A DNA stretch of 64,000 nt from an uncultured Wenzhouxiangella sp. (GCA_913057195.1 CAJXNL010000007.1:25767-89766), one strand, 5' to 3'; positions 6,990-17,483 are shown, numbered from the stretch's first letter. Translations and numbers: made by a program. The notes: generated by a model from the sequence alone, not told the origin.

Positions 6990-8986
6990 CCTCTATCGAT
7001 CGTCGCACCCTTGCCAACGCCATTCGCGCCCTCGCCATGGACGCGGTTCAACAAGCCAACAGCGGACACCCCGGGATGCCGATGGGCATGGCCGACATCT
7101 GCGAGGTGCTTTACAACGACCACCTCAAGCACAACCCCATGAATCCCCATTGGTGGGACCGTGATCGCTTGGTGGTGTCCAATGGACATGGATCCATGTT
7201 GCTCTACGCCGCTTTGCACTTAAGCGGCTATGCCGTTTCAATGGACGACATCAAAGCATTTCGCCAATACCAATCGGCCACACCAGGCCACCCTGAATAC
7301 GGCCACACGCCGGGGGTGGAGACGACCACTGGCCCGCTGGGTCAGGGGTTGGCCAACGCGGTGGGCTTCGCTTTGGCGGAGAAGCTTCTTGCTGAACGCT
7401 ACAACACCGAGGCGCGCTCGATCGTTGACCATTACACGTGGGTGTTTGCAGGCGATGGGTGTTTGATGGAGGGCATTTCCCACGAGGCGTGCTCGCTGGC
7501 GGGAAGCTGGGGGTTAGGCAAGCTGGTGGTGTTTTACGATGACAATGCGATTTCCATCGATGGCGAGGTCGATGGCTGGTTCACTGACAATACCCCCGAG
7601 CGGTTCCGCGCCTATGGTTGGCAGGTGATCGAGACGGTGGATGGCCACGACCCTAAAGCCATTGATGCGGCGATTCGGGCGGCCAAAGACGACACCTCAC
7701 GGCCCACATTGATCTGCTGTCAGACCGTCATTGGCTGGGGGTCACCGAATAAGCAAGGCACCGCCGCCACCCATGGTGCGCCGCTCGGCGACGATGAAAT
7801 CGAGGCCACGCGGCAAGCATTGGGGTGGACTCACCCACCGTTCGATATTCCCGATGCCATCCGCGCAGGTTGGGATGCTCGCGAGCGTGGCCAACAGGCT
7901 GAAGCAGCGTGGAACAAGCGCTGGGCAGCCTATGAAAGCGCTTATCCAGACAGCGCCCAAGAACTGGCCAGGCGCATGCGCGGTGAGCTCCCCGCAGACT
8001 TTGATTTTGCCATGAATCAAGCGCTTGAGGCCTTGCAACAAGACACCAGCGGTGTCGCCACCCGCAAAGCCTCAGAAATGGCCCTCAATGCCATTGGCCC
8101 ACATTTGCCTGAGTTAATCGGTGGCTCGGCCGATTTGACTGGGTCCAACAACACCTTTTGGTCGGGCAGTGTTGACATCTTGGAAGACGGTGCGCGGGGC
8201 AATTACATCCACTATGGCGTCCGTGAGTTCGGCATGACCGCCATTGCAAATGGCTTGAGCCTGCACGGCGGATTCATTCCCTACACTGGCACGTTTTTGG
8301 TGTTTTCTGACTATGCGCGCAATGCCTTGCGCATGGCCGCATTGATTCAAACCCCCAATATCCACGTCTACACTCACGATTCCATTGGCTTGGGTGAAGA
8401 CGGTCCCACACACCAACCCATCGAACACGTCGCCTCGCTGCGTTTGATTCCCAATCTGTCGGTGTGGCGTCCCGCCGATAAAACAGAAACCCTGGTGGCT
8501 TGGTGGGCGGCATTGAAAGAGACCCGCACCCCCTCGGCGTTGGTGCTGACCCGGCAAGGCCTGGCGCATCAGCCCAAGTCGGCCACGCAAATGGCCGACA
8601 TTGAGCGGGGTGGTTATGTGTTGATCGATGCGCCATCGCCCTCGCTGGTGCTGATGGCCACCGGCTCAGAGGTGGGGCTGGCCGTGGCAGTGGCGGCTCG
8701 GCTGTCTGATGAGGGGACGTCAGTGCGCGTGGTGTCCATGCCCAACCCGGATCGATTTGGTCGACAAGATCAGTCGTATCGGGATGCGGTGCTGCCGCCA
8801 TCGGTGGGCAAGCGCGTCGCGATTGAGGCGGGTGTGAGCGCCTATTGGGCGCAGTGGGTCGGCGACCAGGGCCTCACCATTGGCATTGATGACTTTGGCG
8901 CATCGGCGCCTGCAGCGGTCTTATTTGAGGCGTATGGCCTCGATGTCGAAGGCGTGATCGGTCGCATTAAAACCCACTTCGACTGA
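6986..8986 (+). CDS. tkt: Transketolase
   Basis: This thiamine-diphosphate enzyme of the pentose phosphate pathway moves two-carbon ketol units between sugar phosphates. The 666-residue protein begins with [20 protein letters not shown] after a TTG start. Conserved segments are [14 protein letters not shown], the TPP/Mg site [20 protein letters not shown] followed by [24 protein letters not shown], and in the pyrimidine domain [14 protein letters not shown] with [16 protein letters not shown]. The usual ATG is absent: in-frame options are TTG 6926 and TTG 6986, and the latter gives the family N-terminus. It is the first gene of the run tkt-gap-pgk-pyk-fba. Confidence 0.95.
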   Translation: MTSIDRRTLANAIRALAMDAVQQANSGHPGMPMGMADICEVLYNDHLKHNPMNPHWWDRDRLVVSNGHGSMLLYAALHLSGYAVSMDDIKAFRQYQSATPGHPEYGHTPGVETTTGPLGQGLANAVGFALAEKLLAERYNTEARSIVDHYTWVFAGDGCLMEGISHEACSLAGSWGLGKLVVFYDDNAISIDGEVDGWFTDNTPERFRAYGWQVIETVDGHDPKAIDAAIRAAKDDTSRPTLICCQTVIGWGSPNKQGTAATHGAPLGDDEIEATRQALGWTHPPFDIPDAIRAGWDARERGQQAEAAWNKRWAAYESAYPDSAQELARRMRGELPADFDFAMNQALEALQQDTSGVATRKASEMALNAIGPHLPELIGGSADLTGSNNTFWSGSVDILEDGARGNYIHYGVREFGMTAIANGLSLHGGFIPYTGTFLVFSDYARNALRMAALIQTPNIHVYTHDSIGLGEDGPTHQPIEHVASLRLIPNLSVWRPADKTETLVAWWAALKETRTPSALVLTRQGLAHQPKSATQMADIERGGYVLIDAPSPSLVLMATGSEVGLAVAVAARLSDEGTSVRVVSMPNPDRFGRQDQSYRDAVLPPSVGKRVAIEAGVSAYWAQWVGDQGLTIGIDDFGASAPAAVLFEAYGLDVEGVIGRIKTHFD

Positions 8987-9029
8987 CCCAAAATCACCGT
9001 TTTTTAAGGCGTTTAGGGCGCCAAAGGGT

Positions 9030-9057
9030 GGTCTGGCGAGACCGGTCGCAGTACAAT
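9030..9057 (+). promoter_or_regulatory. Candidate gap promoter with inverted repeat
   Basis: A perfect inverted repeat GGTCT-GGCG-AGACC spans 9030-9043, and a -10-like TACAAT lies at 9052-9057. The repeat sits where a -35 element would be, so it could be an operator. The start point would be near 9064, with the gap ATG at 9102 and a GGGGAG ribosome-binding site. Confidence 0.4.
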
Positions 9058-9101
9058 TTAAGCAGCAATGACAACTTCAATTCTCAGCGGGGAGTGACAG
9101 C

Positions 9102-10115
9102 ATGGCGATAAGAGTCGCAATCAACGGCTATGGGCGGATTGGACGCAATGTGATGCGCGCGTTGTATGAGTCGGGTCGCCGCGAGGCGATCCAAATTGTC
9201 GCCATCAATGATTTGGGCGATACGCAAACCAATGCTCATTTGACCCAGTTTGACACTGCCCATGGGCGGTTCAACGCCGATGTATCGGTGGCGGGCCATG
9301 ACCTGGTGGTCAATGGGGATCATGTCCGCTGCCTGGCCGAGCGCGACCCGGCCAAGTTGCCTTGGGGTGAGATTGGTGTGGATGTGGTGCTGGAGTGCAC
9401 CGGGTTTTTTGCGTCGAAAGATAAGGCTTCGGCGCATTTGCAAGCCGGCGCTAAGAAGGTGCTGATCTCCGCGCCTGCAGGCAAGGATTTGCCCACCGTG
9501 GTGTATGGGGTCAATCACGGTGTGATCACCGAGCAAGACGATGTGGTGTCGAACGCTTCGTGCACCACCAACTGTTTGGCGCCATTGGTCAAGCCGATCC
9601 ACGACGCCATTGGGGTGGAGTCTGGCTTGATGACCACCATCCATGCCTACACCAATGATCAGGTGTTGACTGACGTTTATCACAGCGACTTGCGCCGCGC
9701 CCGTTCGGCGACGATGAGTCAGATCCCCACCAAGACCGGCGCGGCAGCAGCGGTGGGTCTGGTGCTGCCCGCGCTTGACGGCAAGCTCGATGGCTTTGCC
9801 ATGCGCGTGCCAACCATCAATGTTTCGGTGGTTGATTTGACGTTTATCGCGGGGCAAGAGACCACGGTTGACGAGGTGAACGCGGTGGTTAAGGCCGCCA
9901 GCGAAGGTGAGATGCAGGGGGTCTTGGCGTATAACGAAGCGCCTTTGGTGTCAGTGGACTTCAACCACAATCCGCACTCGTCGGTTTTTGATGCGACGCT
10001 CACCAAAGTCTCGGGTGGACGTTTGGTCAAAGTGCTGTCGTGGTATGACAACGAGTGGGGCTTTTCAAATCGAATGCTCGATACCGCTTCGGTGTTGGGC
10101 CAATGGGCGAGGTGA
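9102..10115 (+). CDS. gap: Type I glyceraldehyde-3-phosphate dehydrogenase
   Basis: This 337-residue enzyme oxidises glyceraldehyde-3-phosphate to 1,3-bisphosphoglycerate with NAD+. The Rossmann motif [15 protein letters not shown] is followed by VAINDLGD, whose Asp favours NAD. The catalytic Cys is in [12 protein letters not shown] (about residue 153), and [11 protein letters not shown] carries the partner His. [12 protein letters not shown] closes the C-terminal substrate region. The ATG at 9102 is preceded by GCGGGGAGTGACAGC, a good ribosome-binding site. It has its own promoter candidate despite lying in the tkt-fba cluster. Confidence 0.97.
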   Translation: MAIRVAINGYGRIGRNVMRALYESGRREAIQIVAINDLGDTQTNAHLTQFDTAHGRFNADVSVAGHDLVVNGDHVRCLAERDPAKLPWGEIGVDVVLECTGFFASKDKASAHLQAGAKKVLISAPAGKDLPTVVYGVNHGVITEQDDVVSNASCTTNCLAPLVKPIHDAIGVESGLMTTIHAYTNDQVLTDVYHSDLRRARSATMSQIPTKTGAAAAVGLVLPALDGKLDGFAMRVPTINVSVVDLTFIAGQETTVDEVNAVVKAASEGEMQGVLAYNEAPLVSVDFNHNPHSSVFDATLTKVSGGRLVKVLSWYDNEWGFSNRMLDTASVLGQWAR

Positions 10116-10184
10116 ACCTCGATTTTGTCGACGTGAAAAAACGCACGATCAATCCGAAACTGAGACGTGTGAGCTGAGCGATCA

Positions 10185-11351
10185 ATGAAAACCATTGAGC
10201 AAATGGACATCGACCAAAAGCGCGTATTGATCCGCTCGGATCTCAACGTCCCCATTGCCAACGGTCAAGTGACCTCAACTGCGCGCATCGAAGCCAGTCT
10301 GGCGACCATCCAAGAGGCCCTGAACCGGGGTGCGGCGGTGATGGTGATGTCGCATCTCGGTCGACCTTTAGAAGGCGAGTTTGATGCCGAGGCGTCGTTG
10401 GCGCCCGTGGCAGAGGTGTTGACCCAAAAACTGGGTCAGCCCGTTGATCTGATCAAAGATTGGATCGACGGAGTGGCTGTCGAACCGGGCCAGGTGGTGC
10501 TTTTAGAAAACGTTCGTTTTTTGGCGGGCGAAAAAGCCAATGATGATGCCTTGGCCCAAAAGATGGCCGACCTGGCCGACGTGGTGGTGATGGATGCGTT
10601 CGCCACCGCCCACCGCGCACAAGCTTCAACCGAGGGGGTGATTCGACATGCCCGACAAGCCTGTGCCGGGCCATTGTTGGCGGCGGAAGTGGCCGCATTG
10701 GATCAGGCGCTGGAACAACCGGCTCGACCCATGGTGGCCATCGTGGGCGGGGCCAAAGTCTCTTCAAAGCTGCACGTGCTCAAAGCCCTGATTGACCGCG
10801 TGGATCAGTTGATTGTTGGGGGCGGCATCGCAAATACCTTCTTGGTGGCGGCAGGCCACCGCGTGGGCGTTTCACTGCATGAGCCTGACTGGGTCGAGAC
10901 CGCCCGCACGCTGCTCGATCAAGCCGCTCAAAAAGGGGCCGACATTCCGCTGCCGAGTGACGTGGTCACCGCCACCCGGTTTCACCAAGACGCTCACCCG
11001 GCGCTTCGCGATGTGGGTCGGCTGCATGACGATGAGATGATTTTGGACATTGGTCCAGACACCACCCAAAGACTGTGCCAAATCATTCAAAGCGCGGGCA
11101 CGATTTTGTGGAATGGTCCCGTGGGGGTGTTTGAGTTCGATGCGTTTGGCGGCGGCACTCGGGCGATTGCACAAGCCGTGGCTCAATCCAGCGGCTTCAG
11201 TCTCGCTGGCGGTGGTGACACCATCGCAGCGATTGAAAAGTATGGGGTCGCCGATCACATTGACTACATCTCAACGGCGGGGGGAGCGTTTTTAGAGTAC
11301 GTCGAGGGCAAGCCATTGCCCGCCTTGCAGGCGCTGAATGACTCGGTCTGA
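10185..11351 (+). CDS. pgk: Phosphoglycerate kinase
   Basis: This 388-residue enzyme transfers the acyl phosphate of 1,3-bisphosphoglycerate to ADP. N-terminal substrate motifs are [24 protein letters not shown] and LLENVRF. The C-terminal nucleotide domain shows [16 protein letters not shown] and the Gly-rich [15 protein letters not shown]. Asp-Ala in [15 protein letters not shown] fits the family (usually DAFGTAHRA; Ala replaces Gly here). It lies 69 bases after gap and overlaps the longer possible pyk start by 14 bases. Confidence 0.97.
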   Translation: MKTIEQMDIDQKRVLIRSDLNVPIANGQVTSTARIEASLATIQEALNRGAAVMVMSHLGRPLEGEFDAEASLAPVAEVLTQKLGQPVDLIKDWIDGVAVEPGQVVLLENVRFLAGEKANDDALAQKMADLADVVVMDAFATAHRAQASTEGVIRHARQACAGPLLAAEVAALDQALEQPARPMVAIVGGAKVSSKLHVLKALIDRVDQLIVGGGIANTFLVAAGHRVGVSLHEPDWVETARTLLDQAAQKGADIPLPSDVVTATRFHQDAHPALRDVGRLHDDEMILDIGPDTTQRLCQIIQSAGTILWNGPVGVFEFDAFGGGTRAIAQAVAQSSGFSLAGGGDTIAAIEKYGVADHIDYISTAGGAFLEYVEGKPLPALQALNDSV

Positions 11352-11367
11352 GTCGTCGGCTTCGGTC

Positions 11368-12813
11368 ATGGCCAGGCGCACCAAGATTGTGGCCACCTTG
11401 GGTCCGGCCACCGATGATCCCGATACGCTAGAGCGACTGATTCAAGCCGGTTGCGATGTGGTCCGAGTGAATTTTTCCCATGGTGACCCTGAGACCCATG
11501 CTCGACGCATCAAAATGGTGCGCGCCGCTGCGCGCGAGCTCGATGCCGATATCGCCGTGCTGGCCGATTTGGCCGGCCCCAAAATTAGAATCGGGCATTT
11601 CAAAGAGGGCCGGGTGAACCTCGAGCCCGGTCAGGCCTTCGCGCTGTATGCCCAAGATCAGCCCGATGCTGGGGATCAACACGGGGTGGGGGTGAGTTAC
11701 CTGGGCTTGGCTGAGGATGTTCGCGTGGGCTCAGAGCTGATGCTTGATGACGGGCTGATTGTCTTGCGGGTGACCCAGATAGAAGGCCAGCGCATCGATT
11801 GTGAGGTCGTCAATGGGGGCGTGTTGTCTGATCGAAAAGGCCTCAACCTGCGCGGTGGCGGGCTGTCCATCCCCGGGCTGGCTGACAGCGATAAGCAAGA
11901 CATTGAGCGCGCTGCTGAATGGCAAGTGGACTTTTTGGCGGTGTCTTTCCCGCGAAATGCCGATGACATTGACCATGCGCGCACGCTGCTGCGCCAAGCA
12001 GGTGGGCACGCCTCGATTGTCGCCAAGATTGAACGCCACGAGGCCATCGAAAACCTCGAGCACGTGGTTGAGGCCAGCGACGTGGTGCTGGTGGCACGCG
12101 GGGATCTGGGCGTTGAGATCGACGAGGCTGAACTGCCGGGGTTGCAAAAACGCATTATCAAGACGGCGCTGGCGCACAACAAAGCTGTGATCACTGCGAC
12201 ACAAATGATGCAATCCATGGTCGAAAACCCCATTCCCACCCGCGCGGAAGTGCTCGACGTGGCCAACGCGGTGATCGATGGCACCGATGCGGTGATGCTG
12301 TCAGCTGAATCGGCCGTGGGCAAGCACCCAGTCAAAGTCATTGAGGCGATGAGTCGAATCTGCCAAGGCGCCGAGCGGCATGTGGAGGCTCATGTGCCTT
12401 CGGGACTTTTAAACGTGCGTGCCGAGCGGATTGACCAAGCCATCGCGATGGCGGCGATGATGACAGCCAACAACCTGCCGGTCAACGCGATCATCGCGCT
12501 GACCGAGTCAGGCTCGACCGCCCAATGGCTGTCGCGGGTGCGCTCCCCTGCACCCATCATTGCGTTGAGCCCCAATCGAGCGAGCTTGCGACGAACCCAC
12601 CTGTTTCAGCACGTCAAACCGCTGTTTTTTCCACCGCTGGACGCCAGCGGTGAGACCGCCGCCTCCGTGGCCAGACGCGCGTTGGCTCATGTCCATAAGG
12701 CCGGCTTGGTCTGCCCGGGCGATCGGGTGTTGGTGACCTTGGGTGATCAGTACGGCACGCCCGGTCAAACCAACACCTTAAAGATCATGACCGTCCAAGC
12801 CCCGGTACAATAG
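11368..12813 (+). CDS. pyk: Pyruvate kinase
   Basis: This 481-residue enzyme makes pyruvate and ATP from phosphoenolpyruvate. MARRTKIVATLGPATDDP is the classical N-terminus, so I chose ATG 11368; an in-frame ATG at 11338 inside pgk is the alternative. Other motifs are VRVNFSHGDPETH, the lysine motif IVAKIERHEAIENL, VARGDLGVEI, TATQMMQSMVENPIPTRAEV (usually TQMLESM) and MLSAESAVGKHPV. The Glu in AKIERHEA is the residue generally associated with K+-dependent forms elsewhere, and I do not infer dependence from it. It is the fourth gene of the glycolytic run. Confidence 0.96.
   Translation: MARRTKIVATLGPATDDPDTLERLIQAGCDVVRVNFSHGDPETHARRIKMVRAAARELDADIAVLADLAGPKIRIGHFKEGRVNLEPGQAFALYAQDQPDAGDQHGVGVSYLGLAEDVRVGSELMLDDGLIVLRVTQIEGQRIDCEVVNGGVLSDRKGLNLRGGGLSIPGLADSDKQDIERAAEWQVDFLAVSFPRNADDIDHARTLLRQAGGHASIVAKIERHEAIENLEHVVEASDVVLVARGDLGVEIDEAELPGLQKRIIKTALAHNKAVITATQMMQSMVENPIPTRAEVLDVANAVIDGTDAVMLSAESAVGKHPVKVIEAMSRICQGAERHVEAHVPSGLLNVRAERIDQAIAMAAMMTANNLPVNAIIALTESGSTAQWLSRVRSPAPIIALSPNRASLRRTHLFQHVKPLFFPPLDASGETAASVARRALAHVHKAGLVCPGDRVLVTLGDQYGTPGQTNTLKIMTVQAPVQ
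12806..12811 (+). promoter_or_regulatory. -10-like element ahead of fba
   Basis: TACAAT overlaps the end of pyk, about 65 bases before the fba start. The -35 region is not convincing. The same hexamer precedes gap and aceE, so it is noted as a weak promoter candidate. Confidence 0.25.
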
Positions 12814-12877
12814 AGCGCGATGCGACGGCACACTGAGTGACTTGAATAACTGTCTGACCAAAAAGGGAACATGCACC

Positions 12878-13903
12878 ATGACCGATCATTACCAGAAATT
12901 GGCCGAGACCGCAGCGGCACTTGTTGCGCCCGGCAAAGGCATTTTGGCGATTGATGAGTCCAGCGGGACCATTAAAAAGCGCTTTGATTCTGTGGGCGTT
13001 GAGAATACTGAAGACAACCGGTTGGACTATCGCTCGATGATGCTGACCACCGAGGGCTTGGGTGAGTTTATCTCTGGGGCGATCTTGTTTGATGAGACCA
13101 TTCGCCAAACTTTGCCTGATGGGCGATCCATGGTGCAGGCAATGACAGAGGCCGGCATCGCTCCTGGCATTAAGGTTGATGCCGGCGCTAAAGACCTGGC
13201 GGGTTTCCCCGGTGAAAAAGTCACCGAAGGTCTGGACGGACTGCGCGAGCGCCTGGCTGAGTATGCTTCGATGGGGGCACGGTTTGCCAAGTGGCGTGCG
13301 GTGATCACCATTGGCGATGACATCCCCTCAAGAGCCTGCATCGATGCCAACGCGCATGCGCTGGCGCGCTATGCGGCGCTGTGCCAAGAGGCGGGCATCG
13401 TGCCCATTGTTGAGCCCGAGGTTTTGATGGATGGCGATCATGACCTGGACACCTCGTTTGATGTCACCGAGGCCACTCAAAAAGCACTGTTTGGCGCACT
13501 TTATGACCAAAACGTGATGCTCGAGGGCACCGTATTGAAAGCTTCGATGGTGATTTCAGGATCGGACGCGAGCGACCGAGCCGATGTGGCGCACGTCGCT
13601 GAAGCCACCGTGGATTGCTTGTTGAATGCGGTGCCTGCGGCCACTGCAGGCGTGGTGTTCCTGTCGGGAGGGCAAGGCGATGTCGAGGCCACGGCCCACT
13701 TGGATGCGATGAACAAAATCGGTGAGATGCCTTGGCCGCTGTCGTTTTCGTATGGTCGGGCGCTGCAAGCTGAGAGCTTGGCACACTGGGCCAAAGACCC
13801 GAAGGGGCATCGAGCTCAGGCCCAAGCGATTTTGCTGCACCGCGCACGGATGAACAGCTTGGCCTCCATCGGTCAGTGGGAAGAGGATCTAGAGGGCCAG
13901 TGA
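12878..13903 (+). CDS. fba: Class I fructose-bisphosphate aldolase (eukaryote-like type)
   Basis: This Schiff-base aldolase interconverts fructose-1,6-bisphosphate with DHAP and glyceraldehyde-3-phosphate. The 341-residue protein shows GKGILAIDESSGTIKKRF, LFDETIRQ, GIKVDAGAKDLAGFPGEKVTEGLDGL, FAKWRAVITIGDDIPS (the Lys146-type residue), IVPIVEPEVLMDGDHD and EGTVLKASMVISGSD with the Schiff-base lysine. These match animal and plant-type class I aldolases, not the metal-dependent class II enzyme common in bacteria. ATG 12878 is chosen over an in-frame start at 12842, as MTDHYQKLAETAAALV fits the family. Confidence 0.93.
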   Translation: MTDHYQKLAETAAALVAPGKGILAIDESSGTIKKRFDSVGVENTEDNRLDYRSMMLTTEGLGEFISGAILFDETIRQTLPDGRSMVQAMTEAGIAPGIKVDAGAKDLAGFPGEKVTEGLDGLRERLAEYASMGARFAKWRAVITIGDDIPSRACIDANAHALARYAALCQEAGIVPIVEPEVLMDGDHDLDTSFDVTEATQKALFGALYDQNVMLEGTVLKASMVISGSDASDRADVAHVAEATVDCLLNAVPAATAGVVFLSGGQGDVEATAHLDAMNKIGEMPWPLSFSYGRALQAESLAHWAKDPKGHRAQAQAILLHRARMNSLASIGQWEEDLEGQ

Positions 13904-13934
13904 GGGTTCAGCGTCCGCCAGCGGTGGCAGTGAC

Positions 13935-16229
13935 ATGAGTGATAAGGCCAAAGACCAAGCGCTGGAGTACCATCGGCTGCCCTTTCCAGGGAAGTTTAAG
14001 ATCTCGCCGACAAAGGCGCTGACCACCGCCAAAGATTTATCGTTGGCCTACTCTCCGGGTGTGGCCGCCGCCAGTGAAGCCATTCATGCCGAGCCGGATC
14101 TGGCGCGTGAGTTGACCGTGCGCGGCAACCTTGTGGGTGTGATCTCCAATGGCACCGCCGTACTGGGCTTGGGTGACATTGGGCCACTGGCGGCCAAACC
14201 GGTGATGGAAGGCAAGGGCGTATTGTTTAAGAAGTTTGCCGGCGTCGACGTCTTTGACATCGAAATCGATGAAAAAGACCCGAGCAAACTCGTTGACATC
14301 ATTGCCTCGCTGGCGCCCACGTTTGGCGGCATCAATTTGGAGGACATCAAAGCGCCGGAGTGTTTTGAGGTCGAAAAAGCCCTCAAAGAAAAACTCGACA
14401 TCCCCGTCTTCCATGACGACCAGCACGGCACTGCGATCATCGCCGCCGCTGCCATCATGAATGCGCTGACGCTGAGTGACAAAAAGCTCTGTGATGTGCG
14501 GTTGGTCGCTTCAGGGGCAGGGGCCGCGGGCCTGGCGTGTTTGGATTTGTTGGTCACCATGGGCTTAAAGCGAGAGCACATCACCGTGTGTGATCGCCAA
14601 GGGGTTGTCTATCAGGGTCGAACCACCGACATGGATGACAGAAAGGCGGCCTATGCCATTGACACCGAGGCCAGAACCCTGGCCGAAGTCATTCCCGGTG
14701 CGGATATTTTTCTGGGTGTGTCGGCGCCGAACGTCTTAACGCCTGAGATGGTCGAGCAGATGAATGAGGCGCCAATTATTTTGGCGTTGGCCAACCCAGT
14801 TCCAGAAATCATGCCAGAGTTGGCCCGCAAAGCCTCACCGAATGCCTTGATTGCCACCGGTCGGTCGGATTACCCCAATCAAGTCAACAATGTACTTTGC
14901 TTTCCCTACATCTTCCGTGGAGCGCTTGATGTGGGCGCCAAAGAAATCAATGATGAGATGAAGATGGCTTGCGTGCATGCCATTGCAAACCTGGCGCGAC
15001 AAGAGGCCAGTGATGTCTCTGCTGCGGCGTATGGCGACAGCATGCCCACCTTTGGGCCTGATTATTTGATTCCGCAACCGTTCGATCCGAGGCTGTTGGT
15101 GGAGGTGGCGTCCGCCACGGCCAAAGCAGCGATGGATTCTGGTGTGGCTACTCGCCCATTGGACAGTGTGGAGGCCTACCGCGAGCGCTTAAGTCAGTAT
15201 GTGTTTCGGACAGGCTTGCTGATGAAACCGATCTTCGACGCCGCCAAAGCCGAGCCCAAGCGGGTGGTGTTTGCCGAGGGTGAGGCAGAGAGTGTCCTTC
15301 GGGCGGTGCAGGTGCTGGTCGATGATGGGTTGGCTGAACCCATCTTAATTGGTCGACCTGATGTGGTGAGCATGCGCATTGAAAAGGCCGGGCTGCGGAT
15401 TCGTGCAGGCGAAGACTTCGAACTGGTGAATCCAGAATCTGATCCTCGCTTCAAAGCCTATTGGCAAACCTTTTATGGCATCACCAAACGCCGTGGGGTG
15501 ACGCCTCAATCGGCAAAAGCCTTGGTGAGAACACGAGACACGATCATTGCCGCACTGATGGTTTATCGCAACGAGGCTGATGCGCTGATATGTGGCGTGG
15601 TGGGACGCTACGAGAAAAAACTTAAATACCTCACCGAGGTGCTGGGCTACCAAGAGGGGGCCCAAACCATGGGCGCCCTATCGGCCATGACCACGGATGT
15701 GGGCACCTGGTTTGTGTGCGATACCCACGTCAATCCAGACCCCACTGCTGAGCAACTGGCAGAGCTGACGCTGATGGCGGCCCAACGGGTGCAGCTGTTT
15801 GGGATTACACCGAAGGTGGCTTTGTTGTCCCACTCAGCATTTGGCAGCCACGTCGACGAATCAGCCTCCAAGATGCGTCAGGCGCGCGCGCTGATCAAAG
15901 AGCGCGCACCGGATCTGGAGATTGAAGGCGAAATGCCGGCTGATTTGGCTTTGATGCCAGAACTTCGCAATGAGGTCTTCCCTGAATCCTTGTTAAAAGG
16001 CTCGGCCAATCTGTTAATCATGCCCAACCAAGATGCCGCCAACATCGCTTTTAACTTGTCAAGAATCGTTGGCCGAGCGGTGAATGTCAGTCCGATGCTG
16101 ATGGGTGTGGGGCGCCCGGCGCATGTGCTGACCCCATCGGCGACGGTGCGCCGGATCGTGAACATGGCCGCCATTGCAGTGGTGGATGCTCAGCAATATG
16201 AGCGAAAGGCCGGCCGGCCGCTGATTTGA
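13935..16229 (+). CDS. maeB: NADP-dependent malic enzyme with C-terminal phosphotransacetylase-like domain
   Basis: This enzyme oxidatively decarboxylates malate to pyruvate, yielding NADPH. The 764-residue protein has a malic enzyme part (about 1-430) with LAYSPGVAAASEAI, VISNGTAVLGLGDIGPLAAKPVMEGK, DVFDIEI, FHDDQHGTAI and LVASGAGAAGLACLDLL for NADP. A phosphate acetyltransferase-like domain (about 430-764) follows, with RVVFAEGEAESVLRAVQ and NLLIMPNQDAANIAFNL. In MaeB enzymes that domain is regulatory and inactive. It follows fba by 31 bases. Its last 143 bases overlap the antisense serine hydrolase gene. Confidence 0.95.
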   Translation: MSDKAKDQALEYHRLPFPGKFKISPTKALTTAKDLSLAYSPGVAAASEAIHAEPDLARELTVRGNLVGVISNGTAVLGLGDIGPLAAKPVMEGKGVLFKKFAGVDVFDIEIDEKDPSKLVDIIASLAPTFGGINLEDIKAPECFEVEKALKEKLDIPVFHDDQHGTAIIAAAAIMNALTLSDKKLCDVRLVASGAGAAGLACLDLLVTMGLKREHITVCDRQGVVYQGRTTDMDDRKAAYAIDTEARTLAEVIPGADIFLGVSAPNVLTPEMVEQMNEAPIILALANPVPEIMPELARKASPNALIATGRSDYPNQVNNVLCFPYIFRGALDVGAKEINDEMKMACVHAIANLARQEASDVSAAAYGDSMPTFGPDYLIPQPFDPRLLVEVASATAKAAMDSGVATRPLDSVEAYRERLSQYVFRTGLLMKPIFDAAKAEPKRVVFAEGEAESVLRAVQVLVDDGLAEPILIGRPDVVSMRIEKAGLRIRAGEDFELVNPESDPRFKAYWQTFYGITKRRGVTPQSAKALVRTRDTIIAALMVYRNEADALICGVVGRYEKKLKYLTEVLGYQEGAQTMGALSAMTTDVGTWFVCDTHVNPDPTAEQLAELTLMAAQRVQLFGITPKVALLSHSAFGSHVDESASKMRQARALIKERAPDLEIEGEMPADLALMPELRNEVFPESLLKGSANLLIMPNQDAANIAFNLSRIVGRAVNVSPMLMGVGRPAHVLTPSATVRRIVNMAAIAVVDAQQYERKAGRPLI

Positions 16230-17397
16230 GGTCGTGGGCTTTGCGTGACTGGCCCTCAACCGAGTTGAGCGCTTGAGCCAGTGCCCACATCGCCGCCTCG
16301 GCGGGCACTTGTTTTTCATTGGTCATCACCGCCACCCAAACATCATGATCCAGCAGCCAAGCGACGGTGGCGCTAAAGCCGGTGATGCCGCCTGAGTGCA
16401 TCAGCATCAATCCAGGGCCGGGGACTTCAGCCACTTGAATCCCTGCACCGTAGCGCATTTGTGGGTCACCAAACATGGGCCAGGCAGGATCGACCATACG
16501 CTTGAGTGAGGCCTGCGAGACGAGCTCATTGCCCAGCAAAGCGCGCCAGTATCGAAGCAAATCGGGTGCAGTGCTGACCACCGGCGCGGCGGCAAATGCG
16601 CTGGCATAGTCAACAGGGCCGACGGGCTGGCCAGCGTGATGTCCTTGAACCAAAAGGGGATCGGCGGTGTTTGGTCGGAGCACCTTGGTGTTTGTCAGTG
16701 CCAATGGCTCAATGATCTCAGTGTGCAATTGATCGGCATAGCTTTGTCCGCTCACGCCCTCAATGATTCGGCCCAACAATTGATAGGCCACGTTTGAATA
16801 CGCCCAGCCCTGACCAGGACAAAACGCCAGCTCGCTTTTTTGAAGCTTTTCAAACGCTTTTTCAGGGGCTTGATATGGCCCACTCAGTGGTCCATCCGCT
16901 GGAATGAAATACCCCGACCGATGCGTCAGCAGATGCTCGATCGTGACCTGATCGGCCGCGGGCAAGTCGGGAAACCATCGGTCGATGGGGTCAGTCAGGC
17001 TCAACAGGCCCGCTTCAATGGCTCTGAAAACCAACACCGCCGTCATTGATTTGCCGATGGATGCGGCCGCAAACCGCGCATTGTCGCTGTCCCCGATATG
17101 GGCCTGCCACAGGCCCAGACGAGGACTGGCCACAGCCAATGACCAAGCCGGTGCGCGATCGGCAAACCGCTTTGAAGCCTCGGTGAGCGCATGGATCGGT
17201 GGCGCTCGTGTTGCGTCAGGCCAATCCGCGGGCACCTGAGGCAGGTTGCCAAGGCCCACAAGACTCGGTGGAGAAGGGATGGGGTCCACGCGCTCAATGG
17301 TTTTGCAATCTTCGGTCGCATCGACAGCGCAAGACATCATGGCCAATGCGGCTGCAATGAGCCAAGAAACGAGGTTCGGTGCGTGGCGGTCTGTCAT
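16087..17397 (-). CDS. Secreted serine hydrolase, beta-lactamase/class C family
   Basis: This 436-residue protein has an N-terminal signal (LVSWLIAAALAMMSC, ambiguous between a lipobox and a secretory signal). The penicillin-binding fold follows with the SxxK nucleophile in AASIGKSMTAVL (about residue 120), YxN in WAYSNVAYQLLG and HSGGITGF in place of KTG. The substrate is unknown; relatives include esterases, DD-peptidases and beta-lactamases. ATG 17397 is chosen because in-frame extension upstream lacks any signal. The last 47 residues or so are encoded antisense to the maeB 3' end and look unlike the family, so the original stop may have been lost. Confidence 0.82.
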   Translation of the reverse strand: MTDRHAPNLVSWLIAAALAMMSCAVDATEDCKTIERVDPIPSPPSLVGLGNLPQVPADWPDATRAPPIHALTEASKRFADRAPAWSLAVASPRLGLWQAHIGDSDNARFAAASIGKSMTAVLVFRAIEAGLLSLTDPIDRWFPDLPAADQVTIEHLLTHRSGYFIPADGPLSGPYQAPEKAFEKLQKSELAFCPGQGWAYSNVAYQLLGRIIEGVSGQSYADQLHTEIIEPLALTNTKVLRPNTADPLLVQGHHAGQPVGPVDYASAFAAAPVVSTAPDLLRYWRALLGNELVSQASLKRMVDPAWPMFGDPQMRYGAGIQVAEVPGPGLMLMHSGGITGFSATVAWLLDHDVWVAVMTNEKQVPAEAAMWALAQALNSVEGQSRKAHDLKSAAGRPFAHIAEHPPLQWRPCSRSGAPSPMGSAHAPGAPHPSASD

Positions 17398-17483
17398 ATC
17401 GAGTGTTTGGAACCCAGAGTGCGGTTGATGGAAACAGTCTACCCCTTGGCGCGCCAGCGGGTGCGTGCTTCCCTCAATCCGTC

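Noticed and set aside
9084..9857. A 257-codon open frame antisense to gap
   Set aside because: It mirrors the gap coding frame, has a composition rich in His, Arg and Gln and no recognisable motif. gap is certain, so this is a shadow.
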